A stretch of DNA of 64,000 nt from Rhizobium sp. AQ_MP (GCF_014237835.1 NZ_JACJVI010000023.1:1-64000); one strand, 5' to 3'. Positions 7,529-16,347 are shown, numbered from the stretch's first letter. A program made the numbers and translations. Notes: generated by a model not told the origin, from the letters alone.

Positions 7529-9928
7529 ATGCCTGAGATGACGAGCGACATGACCTGGGTCGCCATGCTGTTGCCGTTTGCCGCCGCCGTTCTGGCGCCA
7601 TGGATCGTCTCCCGTCTCGGCGCACATGGCGCCTGGGTCCTGGCGCTTGCGCCCGCTCTGGCCTTTGCCCATTTCGCCGGCTTCCTGCCCGAAATCGCCG
7701 CCGGCGAACGGGTGACCGGCGGCTATGCCTGGGTGCCGAGCCTGAACCTCTCCTTCTCCTGGTTCATCGACGGGTTGTCGCTCACCTTCGCACTGCTGAT
7801 CACGGGCATCGGCACGCTGATCGTGCTCTATGCCGGCGGCTACATGAAGGGTCATCCGCAGCAGGGCCGTTTCATCGGCTTCATCCTGCTCTTCATGGGC
7901 GCCATGCTGGGCCTGGTCGTCTCCGATAGCTTCCTGATGCTCTTCGTCTTCTGGGAGCTGACCTCGATCACCTCCTTCCTGCTGATCGGCTTCGACCACA
8001 CGCGCGAGGCCTCGCGCCGCGCCGCATTGCAGGCGCTGGTCGTCACCGGCGGCGGCGGTCTGATCCTGCTCGCCGGCATGATCTTCATCTGGAATATCAC
8101 CGGCGTCAGCCAGCTCTCGCTGCTGCTCTCCACCGGGGACGCGCTACGCGAAAGCCCCTTCTATCTGGCAGCTCTGCTGCTGGTGCTCGGCGGCGCATTC
8201 ACCAAGTCGGCGCAGTTCCCGTTCCATTTCTGGCTTCCCAATGCCATGGAAGCGCCGACCCCGGTCTCCGCCTATCTGCATTCGGCCACCATGGTGAAGG
8301 CAGGCGTCTATCTGCTGATGCGGCTCAATCCGGTGATGGGCGAAACGCCGGCCTGGGAGATCCTGCTCCCCTTCTTCGGCGGGATCACGCTGCTTGTCGG
8401 TGCGGTGCTTGCCGTGCGCCAGACCGATCTGAAGCTCATGCTCGCCTACACCACGGTCGCCTCGCTCGGTCTGCTCGTCATGCTGACCGGCTTCGACACC
8501 GAAAGCGCCATCGAAGCCGCCGTGCTCTACCTGGTTGCCCATTCGCTGTTCAAGGGCGCGCTGTTCATGGTCGCAGGCGCCATCGATCATGAGGCGGGCA
8601 CGCGTGACATCACGCGGCTCGGCGGGCTTGGCAAACTGATGCCGCTCACCTTCGCTGCTGCAATTCTGGCGGCCGTCTCCATGGCTGGCCTGCCACCGCT
8701 CTTCGGCTTTCTTGCCAAGGAAGAGATCTACTATGCGCTGGCCGGCACCGATCCGCGCGCCATCCTCTTCACGACGGTCGCCGTCATCGGCAATGCGCTG
8801 ATGTTCGTCATCGCCTTCGCCGTCGGTCTCAGACCCTTCATCGGCAAGGAGGGCAAGACGCCGAAACATGCGCATGAGGGCCCGCTTCTTCTCTGGATCG
8901 GTCCGCTTCTTCTTTCGGTTCTCTCGCTCCTTGCGGCCGTGCTCTCAAGTCTCACCCACCGTTTCATCTCCTCGCCCATGGCAAGCGCCGTCGATGGCGA
9001 GACGCAGCCTGTGACCATCGGCCTGATCCCCTCGCTCGGGGTGGCACTTGCGCTCTCCGTGCTGACGGTCGTCATCGGCCTCGTGCTCTATCTCGGCCTT
9101 GATCGTCTGCGCGCCACCGTGGATCGCCTTGTCACCGGTCTTGGCATCAGCCCCGACCGGGGTTTCGACCACTTCATCTCGGGCCTCGTGCGCTTCTCGA
9201 CCGCCATCACCCGTTTCGTCCAGAACGGCCGACTTGAAACCTACATCACCCTGTCCTTCGTCTTCGTCGCTGTCGTGCTGCTCGCGACCCCCTTGGCCTT
9301 TGGCGAGTTGCCCACGGCTCTGGCCCTGCCAACGGATGTCGACCTGCATGAAATGGCGATCCTGGTGATTGCCGTCATCGGTGTCGTCGCGGTGCTGACG
9401 GCCAAGGACCGCCTGACCGCCATCGTCTGCCTTGGTATCCAGGGCTTTGCCGTCGCGGTCATCTTCTTGCTCTACGGTGCGCCGGACCTGTCCTTCACGC
9501 AGTTCATGGTCGAGACACTCTCGGTCGTCATCCTGGCCTTGGTCATGACCCGCCTCAGGCTCTCGCTCTCCGACCATCGCCCGATGTCGGCGCGCCTGCT
9601 CGATGGCTCGCTCGCGATCGCCTGCGGCCTGGGCTTTGCGCTGATGCTCGCCGCCTCGACCGCCGGTCCCTTCGATGGCTCGCTCTCGGCCTTCTTCGCC
9701 GAGCATTCCAAGATCATTGCCCATGGCGCCAATGTCGTGAACGTCATCATCGTCGACTTCCGTGGCGTGGATACGCTGGGCGAGATCGCTGTCGTGATGA
9801 TCACCGGTCTGTCGATCCTGGCCCTGATCCGCATCCGGGTCGGCCAGCCCGCCATCCCGACACCGGCGCCCTCCGCCGTCGTCCCGTCGCCGGCACCGGC
9901 GAAGAAGAAAAAGGGGGCAGGCAAATGA
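7529..9928 (+). CDS. mrpA: Mrp/Pha monovalent cation/H+ antiporter subunit A
   Basis: 799 residues, about 20 membrane segments. The first 480 or so residues form the proton-translocating NuoL/ND5-like domain, with FVFWELTSITSFLLIGFDHTR and the ion-path segment FPFHFWLPNAMEAPTPVSAYL. The C-terminal part holds the MbhD/MbhE-like regions typical of MrpA. The Mrp complex exchanges Na+ or K+ for protons across the inner membrane; rhizobial versions are called Pha and support growth under alkaline or salt stress. GGGGAGATGGA precedes the start. It opens the operon, but a 253-base gap filled by a repeat separates it from mrpB. Confidence 0.95.
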   Translation: MPEMTSDMTWVAMLLPFAAAVLAPWIVSRLGAHGAWVLALAPALAFAHFAGFLPEIAAGERVTGGYAWVPSLNLSFSWFIDGLSLTFALLITGIGTLIVLYAGGYMKGHPQQGRFIGFILLFMGAMLGLVVSDSFLMLFVFWELTSITSFLLIGFDHTREASRRAALQALVVTGGGGLILLAGMIFIWNITGVSQLSLLLSTGDALRESPFYLAALLLVLGGAFTKSAQFPFHFWLPNAMEAPTPVSAYLHSATMVKAGVYLLMRLNPVMGETPAWEILLPFFGGITLLVGAVLAVRQTDLKLMLAYTTVASLGLLVMLTGFDTESAIEAAVLYLVAHSLFKGALFMVAGAIDHEAGTRDITRLGGLGKLMPLTFAAAILAAVSMAGLPPLFGFLAKEEIYYALAGTDPRAILFTTVAVIGNALMFVIAFAVGLRPFIGKEGKTPKHAHEGPLLLWIGPLLLSVLSLLAAVLSSLTHRFISSPMASAVDGETQPVTIGLIPSLGVALALSVLTVVIGLVLYLGLDRLRATVDRLVTGLGISPDRGFDHFISGLVRFSTAITRFVQNGRLETYITLSFVFVAVVLLATPLAFGELPTALALPTDVDLHEMAILVIAVIGVVAVLTAKDRLTAIVCLGIQGFAVAVIFLLYGAPDLSFTQFMVETLSVVILALVMTRLRLSLSDHRPMSARLLDGSLAIACGLGFALMLAASTAGPFDGSLSAFFAEHSKIIAHGANVVNVIIVDFRGVDTLGEIAVVMITGLSILALIRIRVGQPAIPTPAPSAVVPSPAPAKKKKGAGK

Positions 9929-9955
9929 GTCTGGTCTGCGTGATGTCTGAGTTTG

Positions 9956-10133
9956 TGGCCCACCCCCCTCTGTCGGCTCCGCCGACATCTCCCCCTCAAG
10001 GGGGGAGATTGGCCACGACCGTTTCGCTCGCCTCCCGCCAATTCCAACATCTGCTGCGGGCACTGGAGCCTGCGGGGGTCCGATCTCCCCCCTTGAGGGG
10101 GAGATGCCCGGCAGGGCAGAGGGGGGTAGCCTA
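9956..10133. repeat. Palindromic repeat, family B, inside the mrp operon
   Basis: Two related modules in opposite orientation: CCCCCTCTG then TCGGC-TCC-GCCGA then TCTCCCCCTCAAGGGGGGAGA on the left, and TCTCCCCCCTTGAGGGGGAGA then TGCCCGGCAGGGCAGAGGGG on the right, with about 60 bases between. Copies occur at 51942-52074 and, in frame, inside copA. Here it lies within an otherwise tight operon, between mrpA and mrpB. Confidence 0.85.
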
Positions 10134-10181
10134 CCCACCAAAACTTGCATTCTCCCGCCACCCATCCGTGGAGGCCCGGCC

Positions 10182-10601
10182 ATGAACACCCTGATCTTCC
10201 GCACCTTCGCACCCTTCCTTACGGTGCTGATGCTGGTCTTTTCGATCTTCGTCCTTCTGCGCGGCCACAATGAGCCCGGCGGCGGCTTCATCGGCGGTCT
10301 GATCGGTGCCGCAGCCTTTGCCATGTACGGCATCGCCTTCGGCGTCCAGGCCGTGCGACGCGCCATGGTCTTTCATCCGATGTCGATTGCGGGCCTTGGC
10401 CTGCTCGTGTCCACCGTCTCCGGCTTCATCTCGGCTCCGCTCGGTTACCCCTTCATGACCGGCATCTGGATCTATCCGAGCCTGGCCGGCGTCGAGGTGC
10501 CGCTGGCCACGGTCATCTCCTTCGACATCGGCGTCTATCTCGTGGTCGTCGGCACCTTTGCCTCGATCGCGCTTGCACTCGAAGAAAGGGATGACGGCTG
10601 A
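10182..10601 (+). CDS. mrpB: Mrp/Pha antiporter subunit B
   Basis: 139 residues, four hydrophobic segments. The family signature RGHNEPGGGFIGGLIGA lies at about residues 25-42. MrpB is a small membrane subunit needed for assembly of the Mrp complex. The ATG at 10182 follows GTGGAGG. Its stop overlaps the mrpC start by one base. The repeat upstream may change how much transcript reaches this and later genes. Confidence 0.94.
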   Translation: MNTLIFRTFAPFLTVLMLVFSIFVLLRGHNEPGGGFIGGLIGAAAFAMYGIAFGVQAVRRAMVFHPMSIAGLGLLVSTVSGFISAPLGYPFMTGIWIYPSLAGVEVPLATVISFDIGVYLVVVGTFASIALALEERDDG

Positions 10602-10978
10602 TGGAAGTCATCTTCTCGCTCGTTGTCGGCATCTTCTTCGCCGGCGCCGTCTATCTGATGCTGTCGAAGAAGATCGTCCGCATCCTGCTCGGCCTCGTCT
10701 TGCTCGGCAATGCCGTCAACATGCTGCTCTTCACCGCGGGTCGGCTGACCCCCGCCATTCCGCCCATCATTCCCGGCGGTGTGGACGTTCTGCCCGCGGG
10801 CACCGCCAATCCGCTGCCCCAGGCGCTCATCCTGACGGCAATCGTCATTTCCTTCTCCTTCTTCTGCTTCCTGCTGGTGCTGAGCTACCGCGCCTATCAG
10901 GACCTCGGCACCGACGACACGGGTGAAATGCGTGTTGCAGAGCCGCTGGACGAACCGCTGCCGCCGCGCGGCTACTGA
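10601..10978 (+). CDS. mrpC: Mrp/Pha antiporter subunit C
   Basis: 125 residues with three membrane helices, related to NuoK. Recognisable are LLGLVLLGNAVNMLLF and DVLPAGTANPLPQALILTAI, both hallmarks of MrpC. The start codon overlaps the mrpB stop (TGATG), implying translational coupling. mrpD begins 20 bases downstream. Confidence 0.94.
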   Translation: MEVIFSLVVGIFFAGAVYLMLSKKIVRILLGLVLLGNAVNMLLFTAGRLTPAIPPIIPGGVDVLPAGTANPLPQALILTAIVISFSFFCFLLVLSYRAYQDLGTDDTGEMRVAEPLDEPLPPRGY

Positions 10979-10998
10979 GCGGGAGACACGAGGACCTC

Positions 10999-12582
10999 AT
11001 GGCTGCCCCCACATCGACACCTGCCGACTACGCCGCCGCCTATGTCATGGAGCCGATGACGGCTGCCCACTGGCTTGCCGTCATGCCCATGGCGCTCTGC
11101 ATTGCCTTTGGCGCGATCCTGATGATGATCCGCCACCGCACCGACTGGCATCCGCCCGTCGCGCTGACGGCACTGGCGCTGCTCGTGCTCAACAATGCCA
11201 TGCTTTTGATGAAGGTCCTCAATGATGGACCTGTCACCATGATGATGGGGCGCTGGCTGCCGCCCTTCGGCATTGCCATCACCGCGGATCTGACCGGTGT
11301 CCTCATGGCGCTGGCGGCTTCGATCGTCGCCTTTGCGGGGGCGCTTTATGCGCAGGTCGAGATCAACACCAGCGGGCGTCGCTACGGCTTCTATCCGCTG
11401 CTTCTGCTGCTCATGGCCGGTGTCTGCGGCGCCTTCCTAACCGGCGATATCTTCAACCTCTATGTCTGGTTTGAAGTCCTGCTGATCTCGTCATTCGGCC
11501 TGCTCATTCTCGGCTCGGAGCGGGAGCAGATCGATGGTGCGCTGAAATACGCCGTCTTGAACCTGATGGCGACGACGCTGTTCCTGATCGCCGTCGGCTA
11601 CCTCTATGCCATCTTCGGCACGCTCAACATGGCCGATATCGCCATGAAGGTCCCGCAATACACCGAGACCGCACCGCTGATGACGCTGTCGGCGCTCTTC
11701 ATCCTCGCCTTCTCGATGAAAGCCGCCGCCTTCCCGGTCAATTTCTGGCTGCCGGCCTCCTACCATACGCCGCGTGTCGTCGTATCGGCTCTGTTTGCCG
11801 GCCTGCTCACCAAGGTTGGCGTCTACGCGCTGTTGCGCGTCATGGTCATGCTCTTCCCCGTCGAGCGCGAGGCGCTGAGCTTCGTCATCGCCCTCGTGGC
11901 GGCCCTGACCATGCTGATCGGCGCCTTCGGCGCGCTGGCCCAGAACGACATTCGCCGCTTCCTCGGCTTTGTCGTCATCGCCGGCATCGGTAACATGATG
12001 GCCGGTGTGGCGATCGGCGGTGACATGGCGGTCGGTGCCGCGATCTTCTACGCATTGCACTCCATCCTGCTGATGACCGCGCTCTATCTGGTGGCGGGCG
12101 AGATCGGTCGCATCGGCGGCAGCTTCCGGCTTGATCGCGTTGGCGGGCTCTGGATCGCCGCGCCCGCCTTCTCCGCGATTTCCCTCGCCCTCTTCTTCGC
12201 CGCGAGCGGTTTGCCTCCCTTCTCCGGCTTCTGGCCGAAGGCGCTTCTTGTGAAGGCCTCGATCGACATCGGGGCCTGGTGGCTGGTGGCCGCCGTGCTT
12301 GTCTCCGGCTTCCTGACCACGATCGCCTTCGGGCGCGTCTTCCTGTTCTCCTTCTGGCGCCCGGTTGCGGTCGAAGGCGGGGCAGGCGGGGTGGTCTCGG
12401 CTCCAGTGCCGGCCGGCGCCGTGCGGTGGCGGATGGCACCCATCGTCGTGCTGACCGGCTTTGTCGTCTGGTTCGGCCTCTTCCCGGACAGCCTGATCGT
12501 TGCCACGCAGCAGGCTGCCGCCGGCCTGTCGGATCCCACCGCCTACATCCGCTCCGTCTTCCCCGAAGGAGGTGCCCCATGA
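10999..12582 (+). CDS. mrpD: Mrp/Pha antiporter subunit D
   Basis: 527 residues, about 14 membrane helices, related to NuoM/NuoN. Key blocks are FNLYVWFEVLLISSFGLL (with the membrane Glu conserved in proton-pumping subunits) and KAAAFPVNFWLPASYHTP (with the conserved membrane Lys). It should form the second proton channel of the complex. It overlaps mrpE by four bases (ATGA). Confidence 0.95.
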   Translation: MAAPTSTPADYAAAYVMEPMTAAHWLAVMPMALCIAFGAILMMIRHRTDWHPPVALTALALLVLNNAMLLMKVLNDGPVTMMMGRWLPPFGIAITADLTGVLMALAASIVAFAGALYAQVEINTSGRRYGFYPLLLLLMAGVCGAFLTGDIFNLYVWFEVLLISSFGLLILGSEREQIDGALKYAVLNLMATTLFLIAVGYLYAIFGTLNMADIAMKVPQYTETAPLMTLSALFILAFSMKAAAFPVNFWLPASYHTPRVVVSALFAGLLTKVGVYALLRVMVMLFPVEREALSFVIALVAALTMLIGAFGALAQNDIRRFLGFVVIAGIGNMMAGVAIGGDMAVGAAIFYALHSILLMTALYLVAGEIGRIGGSFRLDRVGGLWIAAPAFSAISLALFFAASGLPPFSGFWPKALLVKASIDIGAWWLVAAVLVSGFLTTIAFGRVFLFSFWRPVAVEGGAGGVVSAPVPAGAVRWRMAPIVVLTGFVVWFGLFPDSLIVATQQAAAGLSDPTAYIRSVFPEGGAP

Positions 12583-13052
12583 GCCTCTATGCAATCAGCA
12601 TCCTGATGGCGGTGATCTGGGCCACCGTCTCCGGCAGCTTCACGCTCCTCAATCTGATCTTTGGCTTTGTCCTCTCTCTGCTGACGCTCTATCTGTTGCG
12701 CGAGCGCTTCGTGGGCCGCGATTACACCAGCCGCGCCCGCCGGGTTCTGTCGCTGGTTCTGCTCTTCCTCGTCGAACTGGCGAAATCGGCCTGGCGGGTC
12801 GCACACCTCGTGCTTAAACCGAAGATGGACCTGAAGCCCGGCATCTTCGCCTATCCTCTGACGGTGAAGAGCGACTGGGAGATTTCGCTGCTGGCAAACC
12901 TCATCACGCTCACACCGGGCACCCTCTCGGTCGATGTCTCCGAGGATCGCCAGACACTCTATATCCACGCGATCGACTGCTCCGATGTCGAGGCCGCCCG
13001 TCGCGACATCGCGGAAGGCTTCGAGAAGAAGATCATGGAGGCCTTTGCCTGA
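12579..13052 (+). CDS. mrpE: Mrp/Pha antiporter subunit E
   Basis: 157 residues. Two N-terminal membrane helices are followed by a soluble domain with LANLITLTPGTLSVDVSED, the hallmark of MrpE. It is a structural subunit at the cytoplasmic face. The start at 12579 follows GAAGGAGG and overlaps the mrpD stop; its own stop overlaps the mrpF start by one base. Confidence 0.94.
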   Translation: MSLYAISILMAVIWATVSGSFTLLNLIFGFVLSLLTLYLLRERFVGRDYTSRARRVLSLVLLFLVELAKSAWRVAHLVLKPKMDLKPGIFAYPLTVKSDWEISLLANLITLTPGTLSVDVSEDRQTLYIHAIDCSDVEAARRDIAEGFEKKIMEAFA

Positions 13053-13459
13053 TGACCCCGGAAATCATCGTCGAATACGCCTCCGTTTTCGCGATCGTCA
13101 TTCTGGTGATCGCGCTGCTCTTGACCGTCTATCGCGCCGTGGTCGGTCCCACGCTGCCGGACCGAATCATTGCCCTCGACATGCTGGTCGGCATCGTCAT
13201 CGGCTTCATTGCGGTGATTGCGCTCAGAACCGGCTACACGCTCTATATCGACATCGCGATTGCGCTCGGTCTCGTCGGCTTCCTGGCAACCGTCGCCTTT
13301 GCCCGCTTCATCCTGGCCCGCGGCCGGGTGGGGGAAGGCGAGGAGGTTCAGGCCGGGCCCTCGCCGAAACAATCCGCAGGCAAGGGCGGAAGCTCCAAAT
13401 CCTCCAGACAGGCCCGGGACATAAAGTCGCCGACATCGCTCGGCAAGGAGGCCAAATGA
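13052..13459 (+). CDS. mrpF: Mrp/Pha antiporter subunit F with C-terminal tail
   Basis: 135 residues. Residues 1-90 are the usual three-helix MrpF with RAVVGPTLPDRIIALDML and a conserved Asp in the second helix. After about residue 92 comes a hydrophilic tail of about 45 residues rich in Lys, Ser and Gly, which most MrpF proteins (about 90 residues) lack. It overlaps mrpE by one base and mrpG by four. Confidence 0.92.
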   Translation: MTPEIIVEYASVFAIVILVIALLLTVYRAVVGPTLPDRIIALDMLVGIVIGFIAVIALRTGYTLYIDIAIALGLVGFLATVAFARFILARGRVGEGEEVQAGPSPKQSAGKGGSSKSSRQARDIKSPTSLGKEAK

Positions 13460-13788
13460 TCACGCTCCTCGTCGCCATTGGCATCGCGCTCCTGACTGTC
13501 GTTGGAGCATTGTTTTCGCTGATCGCCGCGATTGGCCTCAATCGCCTTCCGGATCTCTACACTCGCATGCATGCCGCCTCGAAGGCGGGAACGGTGGGCT
13601 CCGGCCTGCTGCTCCTGGCCGTCGGCCTGCATGCCGCCGATGTCGCGACCTTCGGGCGCGCGGTCGCCGGCATCGTCTTCTTCGTCCTCACCGCCCCAAT
13701 TTCCGCCCATCTTTTGGCCCGCGCGGCGCACAAGGTTGGCTATAAGCTCTCCGCCGTATCGGTACGTGATGATATGTTGGGAAAATGA
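13456..13788 (+). CDS. mrpG: Mrp/Pha antiporter subunit G
   Basis: 110 residues, three membrane helices. The signature IGLNRLPDLYTRMHAASKAG is intact and is followed by GSGLLLLAVGL and a last helix ending LTAPISAHLLARAAH. MrpG completes the antiporter. The start overlaps the mrpF stop (ATGA). No terminator is visible directly downstream. Confidence 0.94.
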   Translation: MITLLVAIGIALLTVVGALFSLIAAIGLNRLPDLYTRMHAASKAGTVGSGLLLLAVGLHAADVATFGRAVAGIVFFVLTAPISAHLLARAAHKVGYKLSAVSVRDDMLGK

Positions 13789-14195
13789 AACGGCTTGTAT
13801 TGTGGGTTGAGTGACGCATCTCCATTCAAATCTGAGCTTTATCCACCAGTTCAAAACCTGTGATCAGCGAATAAAAAAGGTTTATACCCGTCATATCTAG
13901 TAGAATTATGATGTGGACATTTGCGAAGGGGATGATAATCCACTGTTGAGGGCGCTGATCTGTCGCGTTCACGATATGTAAGCGAAGTTGACTATTCGGT
14001 ACTGGGCCTGTCCCACGTCTGATCTTCGCTGAAATCGATGTCGCAGAGCGCCGGACGGTTTGGGGCCGTTGCGGCAAATTGGTGATCTTCTCGGGGGTGT
14101 CTTTCATCTTCCGGATCGCGTCAGCGGTTCGGGGGAGCCACGATGTATTGACTGCTGGAGCGGCGGCTTTTGCAGTTTCTGAACAGGAGAACTCA
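13789..14195. other. 407-base AT-rich upstream region of mucR
   Basis: I see no convincing gene. The stretch is clearly richer in A+T than its neighbours (for example around 13860-13925), which suits a MucR-bound promoter, since MucR proteins bind AT-rich DNA and commonly repress their own gene. A minus-strand reading at 13826-14107 has no ribosome site or recognisable family. Confidence 0.5.
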
Positions 14196-14624
14196 ATGAG
14201 TGAAGTACTACAGGGTCCGAGTCAGCAGCTGCTGGTCGAACTCACTGCGGACATCGTCGCTGCCTATGTCAGCAACCATGTGGTCCAGGTCAGCGATCTG
14301 ACCAATCTGATCGCCGATGTCCACCAGGCCTTGAACAACACTGCCTCGCCCGCACCGGCGCCTGCAGTCGTCGAAAAGCCCAAGCCGCCGGTTCCGATCC
14401 GCAAGTCGATCGAGGACGACTATCTGATCTGCCTCGAGGACGGTCAGAAGTTCAAGTCGCTGAAGCGCCACCTCATGACCCACTACAACATGACCCCGGA
14501 AGAATACCGCGAGAAGTGGGGCCTGCCGGCCGACTACCCGATGGTTGCCCCGGCCTATGCCGAAGCGCGTTCGCGCCTTGCCAAGGAAATGGGTCTTGGC
14601 CAGCGCCGCAAGCGCGGCAAGTAA
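14196..14624 (+). CDS. mucR: MucR/Ros-family zinc-finger regulator
   Basis: 142 residues. The DNA-binding region at about 70-115 shows the Ros/MucR zinc finger: CLEDGQKFKSLKRHLMTHY, with Cys, Asp and His ligands, then the family motif NMTPEEYREKWGLP. MucR regulates exopolysaccharide, motility and cell-cycle genes in rhizobia. CAGGAGAACTCA precedes the ATG. It has an isolated transcript with its own terminator. Confidence 0.95.
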   Translation: MSEVLQGPSQQLLVELTADIVAAYVSNHVVQVSDLTNLIADVHQALNNTASPAPAPAVVEKPKPPVPIRKSIEDDYLICLEDGQKFKSLKRHLMTHYNMTPEEYREKWGLPADYPMVAPAYAEARSRLAKEMGLGQRRKRGK

Positions 14625-14655
14625 GCGGCCGCCGCCTTAAAGGCGGGAAGAGCTG

Positions 14656-14690
14656 AAGGCCGGTCCCCCGACCGGCCTTTTCTGCGTTTT
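14656..14690 (+). terminator. Intrinsic terminator of mucR
   Basis: A perfect ten-base stem (AAGGCCGGTC, 14656-14665, with GACCGGCCTT, 14670-14679) closes a CCCC loop and runs into TTTCTGCGTTTT. It starts 31 bases after the mucR stop. Confidence 0.93.
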
Positions 14691-14842
14691 GGCCTAGGAA
14701 AATAATCATTCCTTCATGGTCGCAACTTCGGATCATTCCGGGCAAGCATGCAGAATTTCTCGTCCCCCTGAAAATCGGGGGTTCAAATCATCGCACACTC
14801 TGATAGCTTGAATAGGAATAAAATCCTTATCCGGAGTCTGCG

Positions 14843-15271
14843 ATGTCCCGTCTCGAACAGCCTGCCTCCCCGCAGCCGCCCATATCCGTTGCGCCCTCGC
14901 TCGAATGGTCGCCGGATGCAGAAGAAGACGAGCTTGCCGAAAAGGCACTGACGCCGGAGCGGCGGCTCCTCTGCATGATCGTCCGCCAGCTGACCGAAGA
15001 GTTGCTGCGCGCCACCGGGCTCGACCACGATCAGGAGCCTGGCCGCCGATCCACGAGCCATGTCCGCCAGGTCGCCATGTATGTCTGCCACGTGGCCTAT
15101 TCCATGCCGATGGGGGAGGTCGCCCAGGCTTTCGGGCGCGATCGCTCCACCGTCGGCCATGCCTGCCGCATGGTCGAGGATCGTCGCGACGACCGCGCCT
15201 ACGACACCTTCGTCGCCATCGTCGAGCGCATGGCAAGCGCTGTGCATCTTTTGGCCGGCAAACGCATCTGA
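14843..15271 (+). CDS. DnaA domain IV-like DNA-binding protein
   Basis: 142 residues. The C-terminal half (about 60-140) matches the DNA-binding domain IV of DnaA: RRSTSHVRQVAMYVCHVAY, GEVAQAFGRDRSTVGHACR and VEDRRDD. The GRDRSTVGHAC segment corresponds to the DnaA signature that reads DnaA boxes. There is no AAA+ ATPase domain; the N-terminus is short and Pro-rich. It may bind DnaA-box-like sites as a regulator or competitor. The DUF6456 gene begins 14 bases downstream, so they likely form one operon. Confidence 0.85.
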   Translation: MSRLEQPASPQPPISVAPSLEWSPDAEEDELAEKALTPERRLLCMIVRQLTEELLRATGLDHDQEPGRRSTSHVRQVAMYVCHVAYSMPMGEVAQAFGRDRSTVGHACRMVEDRRDDRAYDTFVAIVERMASAVHLLAGKRI

Positions 15272-15285
15272 CAGGGGAGGGAAGC

Positions 15286-16035
15286 ATGAACCGCCACGAA
15301 AGGAAGGAAATCCGCCAGATCCTGCGCCGCGCTCTGGCCGCGCCGCCTGTTACGGTATCGAGCGGCTCGCAGCCGGATCGCCTGGCCCGTCTTGTGGCGG
15401 CAGGTCTGCTCCGGCCGACGCCCGGGGGCTTCGTCGCCACGTCGGAAACGGCAAGCTGGCTTCGCCGCGACCTCTGCGATCTCCCGGAGGAGGTTCACGC
15501 CAGCCAGCACCGGAGCATGGCGCTCGAAACGATCGAACTGCCGCAGGGGCGCCAGGTGGTTCGCCGCAACCTGCAGGAATCCCCGCTGTTTCCGCTTCTG
15601 CGCCTGAAGGAAAAGGACGGCCGCGCCTTCCTGCCGGAGGAAGCGATCGCCGCCGGCGAGCGGCTGGCTGCCGATTTCGAATTCGCCGGTCTGCAGCCAA
15701 GGGTCACCGCCAGCTGGCAGCCGCGTCTCTCGAGCCGCATCAAGGGCGCCCCGCCCAAAGCCGGTGAACTGGCCGACGAAAGGCTGGCAGCCCGCAACCG
15801 CGTCACCCGCGCCATCCACGCCATGGGACCGGAACTGGCGGGCGTCGCGCTCGATGTCTGCTGCTTCGGCAAGGGGCTCGAAACCGTCGAACGCGAGCGG
15901 CAATGGCCGGCGCGATCCGCCAAGCTGATGCTGCGGGCCGCCCTGCTGGCCCTTTCCCGGCACTACACCCCGCCACCCCCGCGCCCACGCCCCCGCCACT
16001 GGGGCGAGGAGGGATTTCGGCCGGAGATGGGGTGA
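15286..16035 (+). CDS. DUF6456 domain protein
   Basis: 249 residues. The C-terminal half holds the conserved block LAARNRVTRAIHAMGPELAG, DVCCFGKGLETVERERQWP and LALSRHYTP, which I recognise as DUF6456. The N-terminus looks like a helix-turn-helix region (RLARLVAAGLLRP). GGGGAGGGAAGC precedes the start. It directly follows the DnaA domain IV-like gene; a joint DNA-binding role is inference. Biochemical function is unknown. Confidence 0.82.
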   Translation: MNRHERKEIRQILRRALAAPPVTVSSGSQPDRLARLVAAGLLRPTPGGFVATSETASWLRRDLCDLPEEVHASQHRSMALETIELPQGRQVVRRNLQESPLFPLLRLKEKDGRAFLPEEAIAAGERLAADFEFAGLQPRVTASWQPRLSSRIKGAPPKAGELADERLAARNRVTRAIHAMGPELAGVALDVCCFGKGLETVERERQWPARSAKLMLRAALLALSRHYTPPPPRPRPRHWGEEGFRPEMG

Positions 16036-16057
16036 GGGATGGCTCCGTATCGCCGGC

Positions 16058-16173
16058 TTCCGGCGTCGTCTTGCTGCTGGATCGATGCGCCGACAGCATC
16101 ACCCGGCGCGTCGCGCTGAGCCGGCAACCAGCCACAGGTCATCCTATGGGTTTCCATCATCGAGAGTAGGTAT
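16058..16173. repeat. Degraded right half of the long-hairpin element
   Basis: The stretch matches the right half of the element at 17181-17444, including CGGCGTCGT, GATGCG-CC-GACAGCATC and the terminus CCTATGGGTTTCCATCATCG ending GGTAT. It begins just after the DUF6456 stop and runs up to the broken toxin locus. Confidence 0.65.
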
Positions 16174-16300
16174 CAGGTCTTCCAGGAACTCCCAATTGCG
16201 GCGCCTTCATCGACCTCGTGAGGAAAATCGACGAACTTCCGCGCGTCTTCTGGCCGTCTTCCGGCCCGGCATCGGGCAGGATGATGGTGCACCTTTTCAT
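16174..16300 (-). pseudogene. Remnant of a PIN-type toxin gene
   Basis: Downstream of the antitoxin gene, an ATG at 16300 with GGAAGATGGG before it opens a frame reading MKRCTIILPDAGP, the classic start of PIN-domain toxins, where the first Asp is an active-site residue. The similarity then stops and the frame degenerates within about 40 codons. None of the later PIN Asp/Glu residues can be found. The long-hairpin relative at 16058-16173 abuts it, so element activity may have caused the truncation. Confidence 0.5.
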
Positions 16301-16347
16301 CCCATCTTCCAGAGCTCTACGAAGGTCGCGGCCTGCTTTTCGATCTC

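Noticed and set aside
8945..10366. Long minus-strand frame of 473 codons across mrpA and mrpB
   Set aside because: It is a mirror of high-GC coding sequence: low-complexity Asp/Gln/Arg text, no ribosome site, opposite to clearly conserved genes.
13826..14107. Small minus-strand gene between mrpG and mucR
   Set aside because: No ribosome site, no family and atypical content; the AT-rich stretch is better explained as the mucR promoter region.
14757..14785. A T-arm-like GGGGGTTCAAATC stretch that looks like the end of a tRNA
   Set aside because: The paired strand gives no acceptor, D-arm or anticodon arm within tRNA length, and no CCA-type end fits.
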